From positions 124,001 through 188,000 of the forward strand of contig JACAXG010000052.1 in assembly GCA_018881555.1 (NCBI GenBank): a DNA stretch of 64,000 nt, read 5' to 3'. The stretch comes from Amblyornis subalaris (taxonomy: Eukaryota; Chordata; Aves; Passeriformes; Ptilonorhynchidae). Below are positions 37,465 to 51,330 of this stretch, piece by piece. Position 1 is the stretch's first letter. Each line of letters begins with the position of its first letter. The notes below the pieces were generated by a model. The model worked only from the letters and a program-made list of their open reading frames with translations. It was not told the DNA's origin and did not search any database. A program made the position numbers and the translations under genes.

Positions 37465-37491
37465 GTTATCTATGCGGATGACATAGATAAC
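37465..37491. repeat. perfect 10-bp stem-loop
   Basis: GTTATCTATG and CATAGATAAC are exact reverse complements with a 7-nt loop, CGGATGA. There is no T-run after it and no gene nearby, so its role, if any, is unknown. Confidence 0.9.
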
Positions 37492-40400
37492 TATACCAAA
37501 TCAATATGTAGTTTTATGAATCATCAGTGAAAACTTTGACTCACAAGCACAGAAAAAACTTTCACTTGATACTGATTCACTTGTTTCAGATTTTGCAAAG
37601 TCTGTTTTGAATATTAACTGGATAGATTAAAATTATATACTTTTAGTTCTGATAGTAAGGATGCTATTTTAAAAAGTTATTATAGGAGTTAGATGGAGAG
37701 CCTATTTTCATTTCAGAATGATCCTTGTAATAAGCTAAGATCAAAACAGCACATAAAGAAACTAAACCACCATTTTCTGGTATTTAAGTGTTTTCCATTT
37801 CAGTCTATATCTTCTCAAAATCCTAGATCGAAAGAGCTTATTCACCACACAACTAAAATGTTGCATCAGCCAACAACAATCAATTGTCTATTCAACAGTT
37901 CCAGTTCAATTTGTAGTCAATAAAAAAATTATACTTTCTGACTCCACGCTATCAAGGACTGCTTGGAATTGACAGTTCATGCTGGCAAGTGCTTAGATCT
38001 GTAAGAAATTCCATTAAAGGCAATGGAATGGTGGCACAGTCACCAAAACATGAGCAAGGACTCTACACACCAGGTTGTATACATAATTAATTTATAAACT
38101 TTAGATTATGCATTCACAAAACATTTGCTTTGTGTCTTTAAGCTGCCTACATCATGTAATATGGTATCTGTTCCCTGAGAAGATGACAGATCTCCAAAAC
38201 ATAAAAGAAAAAATAGTGAATTATTTTGTTTAAGTAAAACTATTTCCGTTGCCTAGGTATACATATGAAAGAATAAACATTTTCCAGATATTCTAACTTG
38301 GAAATTTTTTCACATGACTATTCATAAATTACTAAAGAAGATCATGAAAGTGGCCAAATGAAAACGACTGTAAAGTTTTCAAATGAACATAATTCAAGTT
38401 TTGTGTCTACAATAGTACTGTTTATTTTCACAAATAAAATCTTGTTTAGAAAATAATTTTTTAAAAGCTTATATCTGCTATCACTTCAAAATTCAATGTA
38501 ATTTCATAGCATTGAGCTGTTTTTTAGACCCCCCAAATGAGCTTTTAGATATCTACACCTTAATTAAAGTATACAAAATTCATCAGAATTATATAAAAAC
38601 GCGTACATCTAAACTAATAAATGGAGTGAGAGCTAAGAGTATGCATGTGGACTGTCATACTTTGCAAGCAAAGACTTGCAGAGCCATTCATCATCAAAAC
38701 AAATCCTGCCAAGCACGATAAGATCTGTCATACTCCAGCCAAATTGGTAAAATAGATGTAGAAAGCAGGAATGTAATATGATGTGACTAATCCTGAGACA
38801 CAATACAGCAGAAAGGAAGACTCTCAACATGGCGAGGAAAAGAAAATGCTCATGATACACTGAAGGTTGAAGAGGGAAACACTGAAGATTTCTTTCCTGT
38901 ATCATGCCTTACAAAAATTTTGAAAATCCCATACTTTTAAGGTTCTTCACATAAAGTAGTTTTTAAATTTATTTTTTNTTTAATTTTGGATGTCTCAATT
39001 CAAATTTTCTGAATAAATCACTTCCTGGTTTCAGATTCAGATTTTTTAGAGACCTAACCCATTTAGCATTAGAGTAGAAAAGCAGATTATTCAAAAACTG
39101 CAAAATGCCAGGTGCTACACTCCTATGAAAGTCTGACCACTAGTGGCACAAAACCACTCTCTTGGAAATGCATCCTCCCTGGGGGGAAGCTTGAAAGGCT
39201 GGAGTGTTATTTAAGGTGGCCGTTGAAATTATGCATATTCAAAGAGTGGACAGAGCTGGAGGTTCCTACAGTGCCTGTTTAAACAAAGACTAGGAAATCC
39301 ATCAGGATCTTCTGCCCTGAGGGTCTTCCTGCAGCAGGATACACCTGTGCTGCTCTGAGGGGCATGAGGAGGCACTCCATCCCCCTGAGCACAGATCCTC
39401 CCTTCAGGGGTTACAAAACCATCCCTTCTTAGAAACAGCTTTATTTTGCTCACTGCATTTTATAAATATGATNAAATTAAGAGATTTAAAAAAAAAGGAC
39501 AATAGGAAAAAACAGGCTTTAGCAAAACATATTTTCTTAAACAGTCAAAATATATAATACATTTTGATACAGTCTTTTCTACAACAACGTCTGAGGAAAT
39601 TTCATTTACTGTGTCAATGGATATAGTCTTGAAATAGACAAGTTTTCAGCTGGATCTGTTAATTTAATTATAGATATTAGGCCTTGCTTCATTCGTACAG
39701 AGGAAAGCATGTTTCAGAAGACACTGCCATTTTTTCTACTATTGGGTCCAATTGGCATCATTGGCAAAACACACTTAGAAACTTGCTTGGTTGAAATTCC
39801 TAAACAAGGAGATCCAAGAATCAGTTGAGAAGGATTTAATTTACAGGATCCAAAATAAATAATAATAAATAATCCTAATTTACAGGATCCAAAATAAAAT
39901 TAGAGAAATATTTAATCTGAGATTTATCTCAGCATTAGGGTTTTTTAGCATTACTCTTTTGAAATCATAGTATATTCCTTTCAAATGATGGAATCAGATA
40001 CATTTTCTCTATCTACCCCTTGAATTTTCCGTCAGGACCTGTGAAACAGTGAGTAGGATCTGACAGATCCCATTATTCAAAGTGGCTGAACTCCTTTTTT
40101 ATCATAGCTGATCATTAGATTTGGCACAAGCCTATTACTATTAANATTTCTTTATCATTGCATTTACTTTTAAGCTATAAATCTGCTTTGCATCTATGGA
40201 AAAAATAGGTTTTTTGCACATGAGCTGAAGACACAGCCAATTATCCTGGTAATTTATTTTATGAATTTACATTGAATTAAATAAGGAGCACTACAAGCAT
40301 TTAGCAAGACTTCCTCCTCCTGAGGCCATACATCAGCAAAAAAGGGTTTCTTAAACTGGCACCCTGAAAGATCTGGGTTTACAATTTGTTGTTTGAATGT

Positions 40401-41579
40401 GTTCTGGTTGAAACACGAACTGACAGCCTGATTGATGGCCCTATTTCTTTCCTTATTGTCGCAAATTACTTTCAAGATGCTAGTAATAACACAGTGTTAG
40501 ACTCCTATAAAAGGTGCAACTTTCCAGCTGGGCTTTCACCATGAAGAGTTTTATCGTATTTAGTGGAAATCATTTTGCTGAACATTTAAATCCTGAATCC
40601 TGGAGGACTGTGTAGTGCAGGAGACTGGTAGTGAGAACAGAATAAAGAGCCTTTCACCTCTCTTCCTAGCAAAAGCCCAGACTCAGTAAGACACCAACTG
40701 CTATTTCTACACAGAGACTTTTCAGTTCACTATGTAAAATGAGTTTAGGATAACCATTTGTTAACGATTNCCCTGAAATTTCTTTCATTAATAGTGCTAT
40801 AAGTACTCTGAAGAGCACTTCCGAGAGACATGAGGACTGCAAAATTCAGGTTCAGAACAAAGAGGAGGTGATTTTTCAAATATTTCCTTCTCACATGATT
40901 CAAAAAGCAACTGGAAGAAGAGGAGTGATGGGAAATCCATCAAGAGCTGTTAGAAACAAAGACAACACCTCTGTCTACATCCATGTGGTTTTCCTTTGGA
41001 AGTACTTTTTCATATTACAAAAGACATTTACCTGCAAAACACTAGATTGCTTTAGACAGGGAATATAGTGCAGAGTACATTTACCTGATTGCCTGTCATG
41101 TCCTTGCCAAGGTGTCTAATGTCTCTCACAACCAACAGCAGGATAAATACTTAATTTGACTCAGTGTGGGTAGTCTTGTGTTACGTTTTTGCCTTATGTT
41201 GTAAAGCTGAAAACAGTAGGCTTCTTCACTGTAGACTCAAACTGTGGGTATTACAAAGTTGTAATTTCAATTTCCTAGATGTTTCAAAATTTTTACCCTT
41301 TCTTTCCTTTAGAGAAAGTCCCTAGTACTTTCCTCTGTTTTTGAAGACATTGTGGAAAATACAGTAAGTAAAAAGTGTGTTGGCTTAGTTCAAAGATTGT
41401 CACAAGCTATGTAAAGGCTGATTTCTTTAGCTAATTGTAGCTTTATCTCAGTCACAACATCCAGGAAGGATATTCTGATGCTAGTCTGAGATACTTACAG
41501 AAACTAAATCCCAGCTTCATACTGGTTACAGTGTCCAATGCACATCAACTCCTACTTTCCTTGCCCCCGTGTGACTGAC
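37492..41579. other. AT-rich non-coding stretch
   Basis: No gene or transposon recognised. It contains the local duplication at 39838-39898 and a more GC-balanced block at about 39110-39450 with no open frame of substance. Confidence 0.5.
39838..39898. repeat. short tandem duplication, 39-bp period
   Basis: A 22-base segment (aatttacaggatccaaaata plus aa) occurs exactly at 39838-39859 and again at 39877-39898, separated by an AATAAT-rich spacer. Confidence 0.9.
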
Positions 41580-41972
41580 TGTCCTGGGTCCAGCCAGGAG
41601 GGTGCATGGCTAGGACACGGAGGTTATTCTGTACCACCACATGTCATTGCCAGGGGCAGGGGAAAAAGTCTCTTCCAGGGAGAAGGGGTTCCATCCAGTA
41701 AAGAAAACGTGGTGAAGGGAGCCCTCCAGTATTGTCTATTATAGTAGAGTTTTTCTGTGTGAATAATTTCTTTTCTTATACCTTTTATTATTAATATTGT
41801 TGCTGTTGCTGTTACTCTTCGTTTTCTTATCTCATTGCATTTCCAGTAAATTGTTCTTATCTTAACCCATGATCTTTGTCTTTTTTGCCTCCAGCTGGAG
41901 GGGGGGGGAGGAGTGGTGTGTGATTTTTAGTGGGAGTACTAAACTGGAGAATACCATTCCTAAACCAGGACA
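41580..41972 (+). mobile_element. Solo LTR, avian ERV (ERVL-like), plus orientation
   Basis: It starts TGTCCTGG and ends CCAGGACA. The terminal match extends to a 10-bp inverted repeat (actgtcctgg/ccaggacagt). The 3' half carries the R-U5 landmarks of a familiar avian LTR: 'gttactcttcgttttcttat', 'ctcattgcatttccagtaaa', 'ttgttcttatcttaacccat' and 'gatctttgtcttttttgcc'. At 393 bp it is shorter than related copies and its U3 lacks an obvious TATA box, so it is internally deleted. No clear target duplication was found (ctgac on the left, gtgtc on the right). No internal retroviral sequence is present. Confidence 0.85.
41845..41850 (+). terminator. LTR poly(A)-like signal AGTAAA
   Basis: AGTAAA lies about 120 bp from the LTR 3' end, where this family carries its polyadenylation signal. 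It is a variant hexamer and weaker than AATAAA. Confidence 0.4.
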
Positions 41973-44900
41973 GTGTCCATGAAAAGAAAGAGAAATATGT
42001 ATTCCATGAGTGAGAGAAGTGCAGGATACATAATCAGAGGTCCAGAGCCCATCCAGGGCTCATCTGTGCTCAGGCAGATGTTCACTGATGCAGGTTATGA
42101 AGTCTTGGTAACAGGTTCTTGGATTTTCTTCCCAGGACTCCAAATAAATCAAAAATTGCAAGACTGCTGTCACCTTGGCAATTGCTCATGTCACTGAAGT
42201 TGTCTTAAGGTATTTCTCTGTCTTCTGCCAGCAAATAAACTGAGTAATCTTTTATCCAAATCTAATTAAAATCAGAGAACAGAAAGGAAGTGTAAAGACC
42301 TGATTTATCTGCCTAAGCAGAGATACCTATTTTAAAATATCATGCTGCCTTTCAGGTCCTGCATCAGAAGGGCTTGGGTATTCCCCGGTCCTGTGTGATA
42401 TCTCCTAGGCATGTGAGCATGTCCCAGGTACCCTAGGTCATCTCAAATGTCACCAGATGCCTGAGTTCAGTGGTCTGAATTGAGCCAATAAATAATTAAG
42501 ATGTAAGTTATGTAGATGGCTAGAGTTCCATGAGTCTTATTCAAAATAATTTCTCCTTTTGAATCTTCATTTTGACACATCTTTCTGCAACCTTGAGGAA
42601 ATAATTTGCCTTCAATCTCTGAGATACAGGATTAGTTCTGCTCTATATTCATGAGTGTAAAAGAGGATGATTATGGCAACAGTCTACTTAACATGTAAAC
42701 TGCTCAATTTTGATAATGATTTGTGGTTTGCTTGGTAAATATGCACCATAATTAAATAAAAACCCTCTTCTTTTAAATTTGAATACATTTTTGCAGTTGT
42801 ACATGACTATCAGTGGAATAATCTGTTTTTCTGTACAACAGGATATATGTAGACTTGAAAACCTCCTAAGTGATAGGCCTGTTGTCACAAAAAACAGATG
42901 TCGTAGTGCTGAGAAAGACCTGAGAAAGTCATCTTCATCTCTGTCCTGTAGCGCATAATATACAACATGCATACAACACCACAGATTTTTAATGAATGCC
43001 TCAGGAGAGGCATAAAACTGCGCACCACTGGATGTAACATCTGCAAAACGCAGAAGAGAGCAAAACCTGCCAGCAGCATTATTAACCACGCTCCAGGAGT
43101 CTTCAAGCAGATGTCATACCTGTTAGGGAAATGCAAATCACAAAACAGTACAGCTTGATTTCCAATAATACTGCAAACTGATTCTGTATTGTTAAGGTAT
43201 CAATAGCAAACTACTTCCAGACATCTCATGGTGCCTCAGAAGATCGACTGAGAAATCTGTAAAAAAAACAAAATTCTGTGGGACATGAAGTCCTCACAGT
43301 TTAAAGTACACACTAGATCCACAGTAAATAGCATATTCCACTGTTTTCGAGACAGCATAATTATCCTGTAAAGTAATAGGATAATATAATATCTGAAAGT
43401 AAACCAGTATAAAAAGCAAGTCACCATAAAGCAGTAGGAACTAATATACTGTAAGTTGTGAAACCCAACCAACTGAAAAAAAACATAACAAGGAAAAAAC
43501 AGACTAAGATCTATTGGAAATAATCATGACATAGTTTGGGATATAATGAGACACTGGGGCTAGTGTCATGTATAAGAAAGCAAATTTAAGTCTCTAGCAT
43601 AGTTTCACAGTCTCTAGCTCTAGTTTCACAGCATAAAAGCCTCATTTTTGTTTGAAATTAAAAGACTGTCAAACCAGCATTTTACCTGCATCAGGACACG
43701 TGCAAAAACAGTACAGCAACTTTAAAAATAATTATTTACTCTTATATAAATTATATGTTATAAATACAATATGTCTTCATAGATGCATATTTTATCATTT
43801 TAAATTATATATTTGCATTGATTTATCTGTTTTAGTTGCAAGAGATGAGAGTTTCAGGGGAGATACCAAACTGAAAAACCTTGGCTTAAAGTAGGAAACA
43901 AAAGCTTTCTTTCCTCATCCATTAAAATGCCAGGAATCAATACATAAATGACAGTTAAGACACTAAGTAGCAATTATTCCTATATCTGCTTATTTTAGGC
44001 AACCTCAGCCTTATCTTTCACTTCCTTTGAGATAGGATAAAACAGAGTCAGGTATTATAAGCTGAATCTATAGATTTTCTTCCAGCATTTTACTGCTACA
44101 CTTAGCACTAAAACAAGTTACAGGCAACCACAGCAAGGGAATTTATGACCTTACAAATGGAGGCAGCATGTGATAAATACCACACTATCAGTTGTTCAGG
44201 TAAGTAATATGTGCTCTTGTAAAACCTGTACTGAAAGCTGAGTAATTTATGTAGTAAAAGAAGTCTGGCTTCTTTAACCTCTCATGCTAATTTACTTTTA
44301 GATAACATGAGGATAGACTTGTGTACCACCCTCTCCTGGTATTTTTAATTGCTATGTCCTCTCTCTTTCATTAGTGTATCCTATTTCTTCCATTTATCAC
44401 GTAAAAGGAGCAAATGCTGTATCACCTTTAAAACCGAAATCCTTCTTCCTGATCCGGGCTGATGGTTTCCAACCTCTCTTTTTGAAGGAGAAAAAAAAAA
44501 AAGGGAAATTGCTTTTCTGGCCAGTGGCCATGCCAAAGTTGAAAACATGTCTTTTAGTAAAGGTAAAGCATCCTAATGAATGACTTCCTTTTGAAAGAAC
44601 AAGAGACAATCCTTGCAGTCATTCAGTAAAAGCACTAATGCACACACACACATGCAAAACAGAAGAAAAAGACAGCTTCCTGTGTGCACTGCAGCACATC
44701 TCACACTTTGGTTCCAACCAACCAGTTTTCTGACTCTGCTTCACTAAAAGGAGAAAACTCTGAGGTCCAAACTACATTCGGTTGACTTGTGAATATCAGG
44801 AATCCCTGGGTATTGCTTAGAACTGAGACCTTGGGTGAACTGGTCATCTCTGAGCCCTGCTTTTCTTGTGACCTTAAAAGTTTAGGGTGTTATAAATGGA

Positions 44901-47900
44901 AATTCTTACGTTCCTGTAGCAGCTTCTAACCTTGAAAAGGTTCTTTATCTATTTAAGCAAAGCAAGGCCAGTCTAATAAAATCCATTGACATTACCTCCA
45001 AACTTGCCAATATCCTTAGATCATTACATCTACAACTACACACTACCCACGCTACAGGCACTACAGACAATATATGCACTTTTGTCTGTTTAGAAACAGA
45101 ATTATTCTTTCCAGGTGCCAGGATTTTACCATCAAATAAATAATGACGATTATTGCATGTACATCCAGAGCACAGTCATTTAGCATTAAGATCTGGATTA
45201 TGTGTTAGAAAGCTATTAATGCCAAAACCTTTGGAAAAACAAGACCCTACTTCTAAGGAGGTCCCATGATTGAAGCCCTTTCCCAGAAGGAACTTCACCA
45301 AGTATTCACAGGCTCAGTTCTGCAGCTAGTTGTGGCATGCAGAGCTCTTTGCAGCCATCATCCCTGGCCTTTCTGCTGGCTCTGCTGCCCACCTCTCAGC
45401 CAGTATTCTCACTCAGCCTGCTACATTGAAAATATACATTAGTAGAAATATCAGTCTGCAGCGCTACCCATGACATTGACTTTCTCATGTCAAACTTAGT
45501 TTGATGGAGCTCAGAAATGCTCATGCATTAAGTTCCTCATCTGTCAGTCTCACAAGGACATCTCTGATGTTCTATGACATCTCAAACATCACTTTGCCTG
45601 TGTTAAACAATCAACTTATGCTCCTGGTTGGTATCTGCAAAGAAGTCTGTGGAGGACTTAGTTTAAGTGCAAATAAACAGATACACTGATAAGCAGTACA
45701 GTACGTGAGACTCCACTGATAAATTCTCTAGATCTCCACTGGTTGTAACTGAGGTTTGATATTTTGTTCATCAGCGTCTGGACACAATTAGCTGACTACC
45801 ACCTGCAGCTGAATCCCAGCCCTGGTATATTTCTTTGCCGTCTACTGTGCTGCCTCAGAGCTAAATGATTGCCACTAGATGTGGAAGCCAGTGGAGGGCT
45901 GGCTAGATACTTCCCCCTTTCTAAGTATTCCCCATGTGAAGTCAGCTACTCCTAAATATTAAAGAAATAATTCTTTGAGGATTCTTATTGCTTTTAATAC
46001 CCAAGACACACCAGTAAAGTAGTTCTGCAGCCACTGCTGCAGAATTTGTACTGCAGGATGTCTGATCTGTTGAAAAGTATTGCATCCACAAGAATAGAAG
46101 CTCACACTGCAAGAGGATGCCTGACATCTTGTCCCTCCACCTTCTGCCTGAAGAAGTGCCAAGATAGTCTTGGCACTTGGCCTTCTGTTCAGGGCNCTCC
46201 ATTCCTGTAGCAGAGAGTGTTAATATTTATCTGATAGATAACAAACTGAAGCAGAAAGTGATAGTTGAGACAGTTATCCTGGCAGTGAACAGTGTGCTGA
46301 CTCTCTTAATATTTCTCTACCACAAGCTAGAAATTGTCTCTTGTTCCTCCCTCCTCATCTCATGTAGTGTTAGGGAAAGCTGACATGGCATTTAATTAGT
46401 TTGAGATTTATCAATAGTCCTTTAAAAGATAAGATGTGCCTAGAATAATGTATAGGTAGATATACCTACTCTAAATCCATCCTGTAATTTTAAACTCTGC
46501 AGATATGGTCAGGAAGAAATTCAGCCATGCAGTGTAGAAACAGATTAGACAGCTTGAAAGGTGTGCCCTTAAGCATGTGTAAATACAACAGTCTCTGACT
46601 ACAGAGATAACAACAGTGAAAGTAGCTAAGGCAGGTGCCATCCAATTCTGTCACCTAGTAAAAGGGGGAATAAACTATCAGAAACTCAAGAACAAGGAAG
46701 GAACCGTGACTCTGGCTCAACTGCTACTTAAATTGGTCTTGCAAGAGAATCATTCTTCTCTTTGGATCACTTATGACACACTGTTAGAGAGGATCAACTC
46801 TTTTTGTTTCGCTTTTTGGTTTTCTTTTATTCTTCCTTCTNGTTTCATTTTTCTGAAATATTACCTATGTAAAACAAGAGTTGATCAAATAAATAGCAAA
46901 CGCAAAGAGTGAATGATTCATGTTATTACCCTTATACAGGATACAAAGAAACACTATGTTAACTGACTTAGCACATTTTAAAGAAAGAATATAATATAAA
47001 AATCATTTTATCTGCACATTAAATTGTGCCGTAAGAAGCAGGACCTAGCAATTCCCATATGCTCTGGTTTTAAGTTCATAGCAAGACTATACTTCAGTTA
47101 CCACTTGACTAAAGAGTTGAAACTGAATAACAACAGTAAGAAATTTACACATCCTTCAGGACTGACACATCTTGGCTACCTGGTGAAACAGTGTAAACTC
47201 TGGCAGAGTCAAAGAATAAAGGTAATTGCTGTTTTGGAGNCAATCATGCAACTTGCTATTTTCAACTGAGATTTTTGACAGATGTAGTCCTGCTTCATGT
47301 CCTGTTCAGTGAGCAAGACATCTTTCCATGGAAATTTTTTTTTCAAATTTGTGGATAGTGGAAGAGCATATGATACCTAAGTAGTAGTAGCAGGCATACA
47401 TTCTCTTCAGAAAAAAAAAACCAAAACAGTGACATACATAAAATCAAGATATATTGGTTTCTCTCTCATCATCCTTCTTTTCCCACTCTGAGGATAGAAT
47501 TCCTTATTGTCATGGGATTGTATTAAAAAGAATGGTAGGAAGCAAAGATGTTGTAGGAAGCTCTAGCCCACTCTGTGTTCTCCCTCACACCAAGACATAG
47601 TACCCTATGTCTGTCTGTAGCAAGACACGTTTTCTTGCTCCAAACACGAATGTAGAATTCAGTAATTTTTCCATATTTGCAGATTACTGATTGTCCAATA
47701 GGAGTAGCAGCATAGATGCCTGACTGGAAGTTCTGGAAGAACTTTGCACTTCTCGTGCAAGGTTAACCAGCAAATCCTCAAGTCCAGCACATTCTAGGCA
47801 CATCTCAAGGGCATTTTAACATCTCAAGGATGCATTAGGTTTATTGTGCTTAGGCTGCAAACACTGAGATAAGGATATGTCACAAAAACTGCTGTTTTAC

Positions 47901-50699
47901 ACAGTGACATTTGTCTTCTCAAGGTGGAGACAGGAAGGAAACAGGTCAGAAACAGGGACTTAAAGGATATTGCATTTGGAAGGAGGAAATACTGAAGCAA
48001 AAAGACAGAATGAGATTCAGATGGTCACATCACTCAAGAATGAGTTAGGCACAGTATTCTACAAAAATGACAATAGGAATCTTTCTCCACCAAGTATTTT
48101 TTTAATACGATGTGTTTAAGGCATTTCAAAATGTCTTTAGGGCATTATAAAATGTCTTTAGAAACATATGGTCACTGTTCTCATGTCCTTCCTATAAAAC
48201 CAAGCTATCTTTGTACCAAGACTGCTACTTTTAAGGGTATGGACCAACAGAAAGTTGAAGATTACTGTTTTCTTAAAACCTTTTTAAGGAATGTCTAAGA
48301 TCTTTTTTCAATCTATTAGAATGTTATAATCTATCGACACACTATTAACCCCATGGAAAAAAAAATAAAAAAACCTAACACTCCCTTTAACAGAAGAAGT
48401 TCCTTCTCCTATCAAAAACTTATGTTCTTTGTTCAGGATAATGAGTTTTAATAGCTTCTCAATATTATTATTTAAGAACTATGTCTCAGTTAATAGCCCA
48501 AAACTGAAGATATCTCCTTAGCAAACCACTTAAATTCATGTTTAGATCCCGTCTATTTTAATTGTACTTAAAAACTGTTTTAGTATTTTGCTGAACTGAN
48601 GTCTTTTTCAACAAATTTTTAAAAGTGTTCATTAAAAAATTATTTTCTCTGAGCACTCTACAGTTGTGCTCATGTCATTTGGAAACCTAAGATTAAAGCT
48701 TCGAAGCTGCATTAAAGTCATCATTTATTTGAATTTCTTTTAGATTTCTGAAATAACTTTTCTGTAAAAAACTTAGCATACTCACACTGAAAACTCCATG
48801 ACAGTATGGCACAGTGACTTTATTGCAATCTGATTGGAGTGACCAGAAAAACTTGCTGCTGAAAAGCTTGTGAATTTATATGAATTTCATTGATGACAGA
48901 GGCCTTTGACTAAACATCACTATTTTCTTTCATTAAAAAGAGGGATAGACGGCACTCAGAAATGCTATTTAAAGCATGTAGATAAATTTTCTCCTTTTAA
49001 CATGTTCCTTGCCTTCTTAGACATATCTTATATTTGGATGCATCTGGAGATATATTTTATGTGAAAGATATGCATCATTTTGACAGATACTTAGTAAAGA
49101 AAGTATACATACCATTTATACAGTAAACCATGAGAGACAAATCTGTAAAAGCTACAGGTTCATAAGTTCATGAGAAATGTTTTATTATACTAACACACTT
49201 GCTTTAAGTCTGTCTAAAATTTCAGCACACCAGACTTCTGCCCTAAGCTGAAGCTCCTTCATGATTTACAAATAATGGTAAATCCATGTCTGATACGATT
49301 GCTGTAATGGAGAGAAAAAGAGGAAGGAGGACTATCCTGGTACTTAAAGAGTTACAATAAAACACACTCACCAGCCAGAAATCCAATCCTCAACAGGGCT
49401 AGACAACGTTGTCTAAATTCTACTGCAAGAAGATAAATCAATTTAGTGGGATTTGTATTGTTTGCATATCTTTTCAAACCAAGCTAGTACATTAACGGGA
49501 CTTTCCTCTTCCAGTCTATTTCTGTATATCATAAACTATTAATGGATATTGTAAAACTCAGCTATCCGTGAAGACCAGTCTAAAATGCCATTGCACATTC
49601 TGATATTCACATGCAGAGTCCCAGATAAAAACCACATCAGCACTCTTCCAGCTAGCATAGCTTAAAAAAAACCCACAACTTTTAGAATTCATTATTTCCT
49701 TTCTCATCATTCAGAAGATTTCAGCCCTTTTCGAAGCTCTCATCCTCTTCCCCTTCTCGTTTTCTGCCCCTCTTTCTCTTTCTGTCATGCATACACGGGG
49801 AAGGAGAAACACATGCACATGCACATGCTCCCAGTGATTTACATACAAAACTTTCTTAGCACTCCTTTTAAAAGCACCATGATCCCCTTTCATAGGCAAG
49901 GAACAATGTTTAAGTTGATGACAAACAGTTTAGANACCTACTATAGCTAATACGTGGTAGGGTTTTTTTGTAATTCTGTCAAAACCAAGAACACAAAATT
50001 ACATTCAATGAAAATTTTTTCAAATTGGAAAATGGCACAATAAACAAGGTATATATTAAGCAATGCATGATTGAGGGCAGGATTATCCTTTTGTTTTATC
50101 TGTTGTAAAATAATTACTTGCAAAAGAAATACTTCCACAGTTTCATTTCTCACCATACATAACCATTCCTTGTAAATCATAAAGAACACTTGTCTTTCTA
50201 TTAGCAACTGTGAGCAGTAACCACGTTTCCTAAAATATTCAGTAACAACAGATCCCACAGTGTCAACCTTTTCATCATAATATGGAANATGAATTGCAAG
50301 GTGAACTCTTGGATGATTCCATTTTTCTTTCGTTTACAAGCTATTTCTGACATGAAATATGAAGGAGGAAAAAAATAATAATTTCCTTTAAAAATAGTCT
50401 TATACAAGCTACATTCTTAATATCCAAATTTGTACTGACTTGAGTGATTTCTGATCTTAAATAATCCTTTTACTCTTAATTAAAGCATAGATTTTTGTTG
50501 ATCTCTTTCTCCTTTCAAACGTTAACCTTCTGAATAAACTACGTAAGCATTTAATAAAAAGTCTGGGAAGGGGTGAGAAAGTCTGAAATAGAATTGACAA
50601 CTCGACTGAATCTTTGCCTAATCTCCTTTTCTTCTAAATTCTATTAGCTAGGGTGCTTCATCATCTTCCTATCCTTTAAGCAACATCTTCTTTATTACC
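41973..50699. other. AT-rich non-coding stretch
   Basis: No gene or transposon recognised in almost 9 kb. Small duplications occur at 43591-43631 (two copies of about 20 bp ending 'agtttcacag') and 48121-48161 (two copies of about 20 bp). A CACATG run lies at about 49809-49828. The minus-strand open segment at 42920-43119 is listed separately. Confidence 0.5.
42920..43119 (-). other. possible coding exon with hydrophobic segments, unproven
   Basis: On the minus strand, acceptor TTTGCATTTCCCTAACAG precedes an open 200-nt segment reading YDICLKTPGAWLIMLLAGFA and continuing with a second hydrophobic stretch (KICGVVCMLYIM) and a basic end. The donor at 42919 (CAG|GTCTTT) is weak. A second frame on the same strand is also open for 133 codons (42688-43089), which shows that openness alone means little here. 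I do not recognise the protein. The alternative is chance. Confidence 0.18.
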
Positions 50700-51330
50700 A
50701 AAGTTCTGTGTCCATCCCCCGCCTTTTAAGCAATGAAGTTTCAGCGTGAAACTAAGGGCCACCTCCCTCCTGTGAGTTCCATCAATGCCAGGTTGTGCAC
50801 GTGTTGCATTACTAGGAGACACTGCACAATGTGCTGTGTTTTATTTCTATTTGAACTGCATGCATGTAATTTCCCTTTACACTCTAAAGCTCAGTGGCAT
50901 TTTTTACTTCACTGGAGAGGCTAATGTGGCTCGTTGCCATCTTTGGGATGAGGTCCACATCATTTGCTCTAAGTGAAGGATTAACACATGGCATCAATCC
51001 ATATTTAGTTAAGGATTTGAGATGTCACTGGCTTTGAGCTGCTTCTACCGCAAACTCTCTGACAAAATCCTATTTAATGCCGTGTATGAATTTAGTCTCT
51101 TTAAAGTTTCATTAATATGATTGTGAGCAATTTCTGCCTGAAGTAGCAAACGCACCAATGCAGATATTTTGCTTTCCGCTCTTCCATGCCCATATTCAAA
51201 TCCCTTATATAAATATGCCCACACCTAAATCTGTCCGATCTTGTTGATCTGCATGTAAAATTCACACGCTGACTTGTGTAAATGCAACCCAACCATGAAA
51301 GTAATTTGCTCATGAGTCACACGGCCTTGC
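50700..51330. promoter_or_regulatory. candidate conserved developmental enhancer block
   Basis: About 630 bp has no repeat signature. It keeps CpGs in an AT-moderate context and has dense factor-like cores: CACGTG-type E-box (gtgcacgtgttgcat), ATTAAT/TTAATA homeodomain cores, GGATTAA, TGCATGTAAA and TGAGTCAC (AP-1-like). Texture such as 'ggattaacacatggcatcaa' and 'caaacgcaccaatgcagata' is what ultraconserved-type elements look like. No long open frame fits it. Conservation itself cannot be seen here. Confidence 0.4.
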
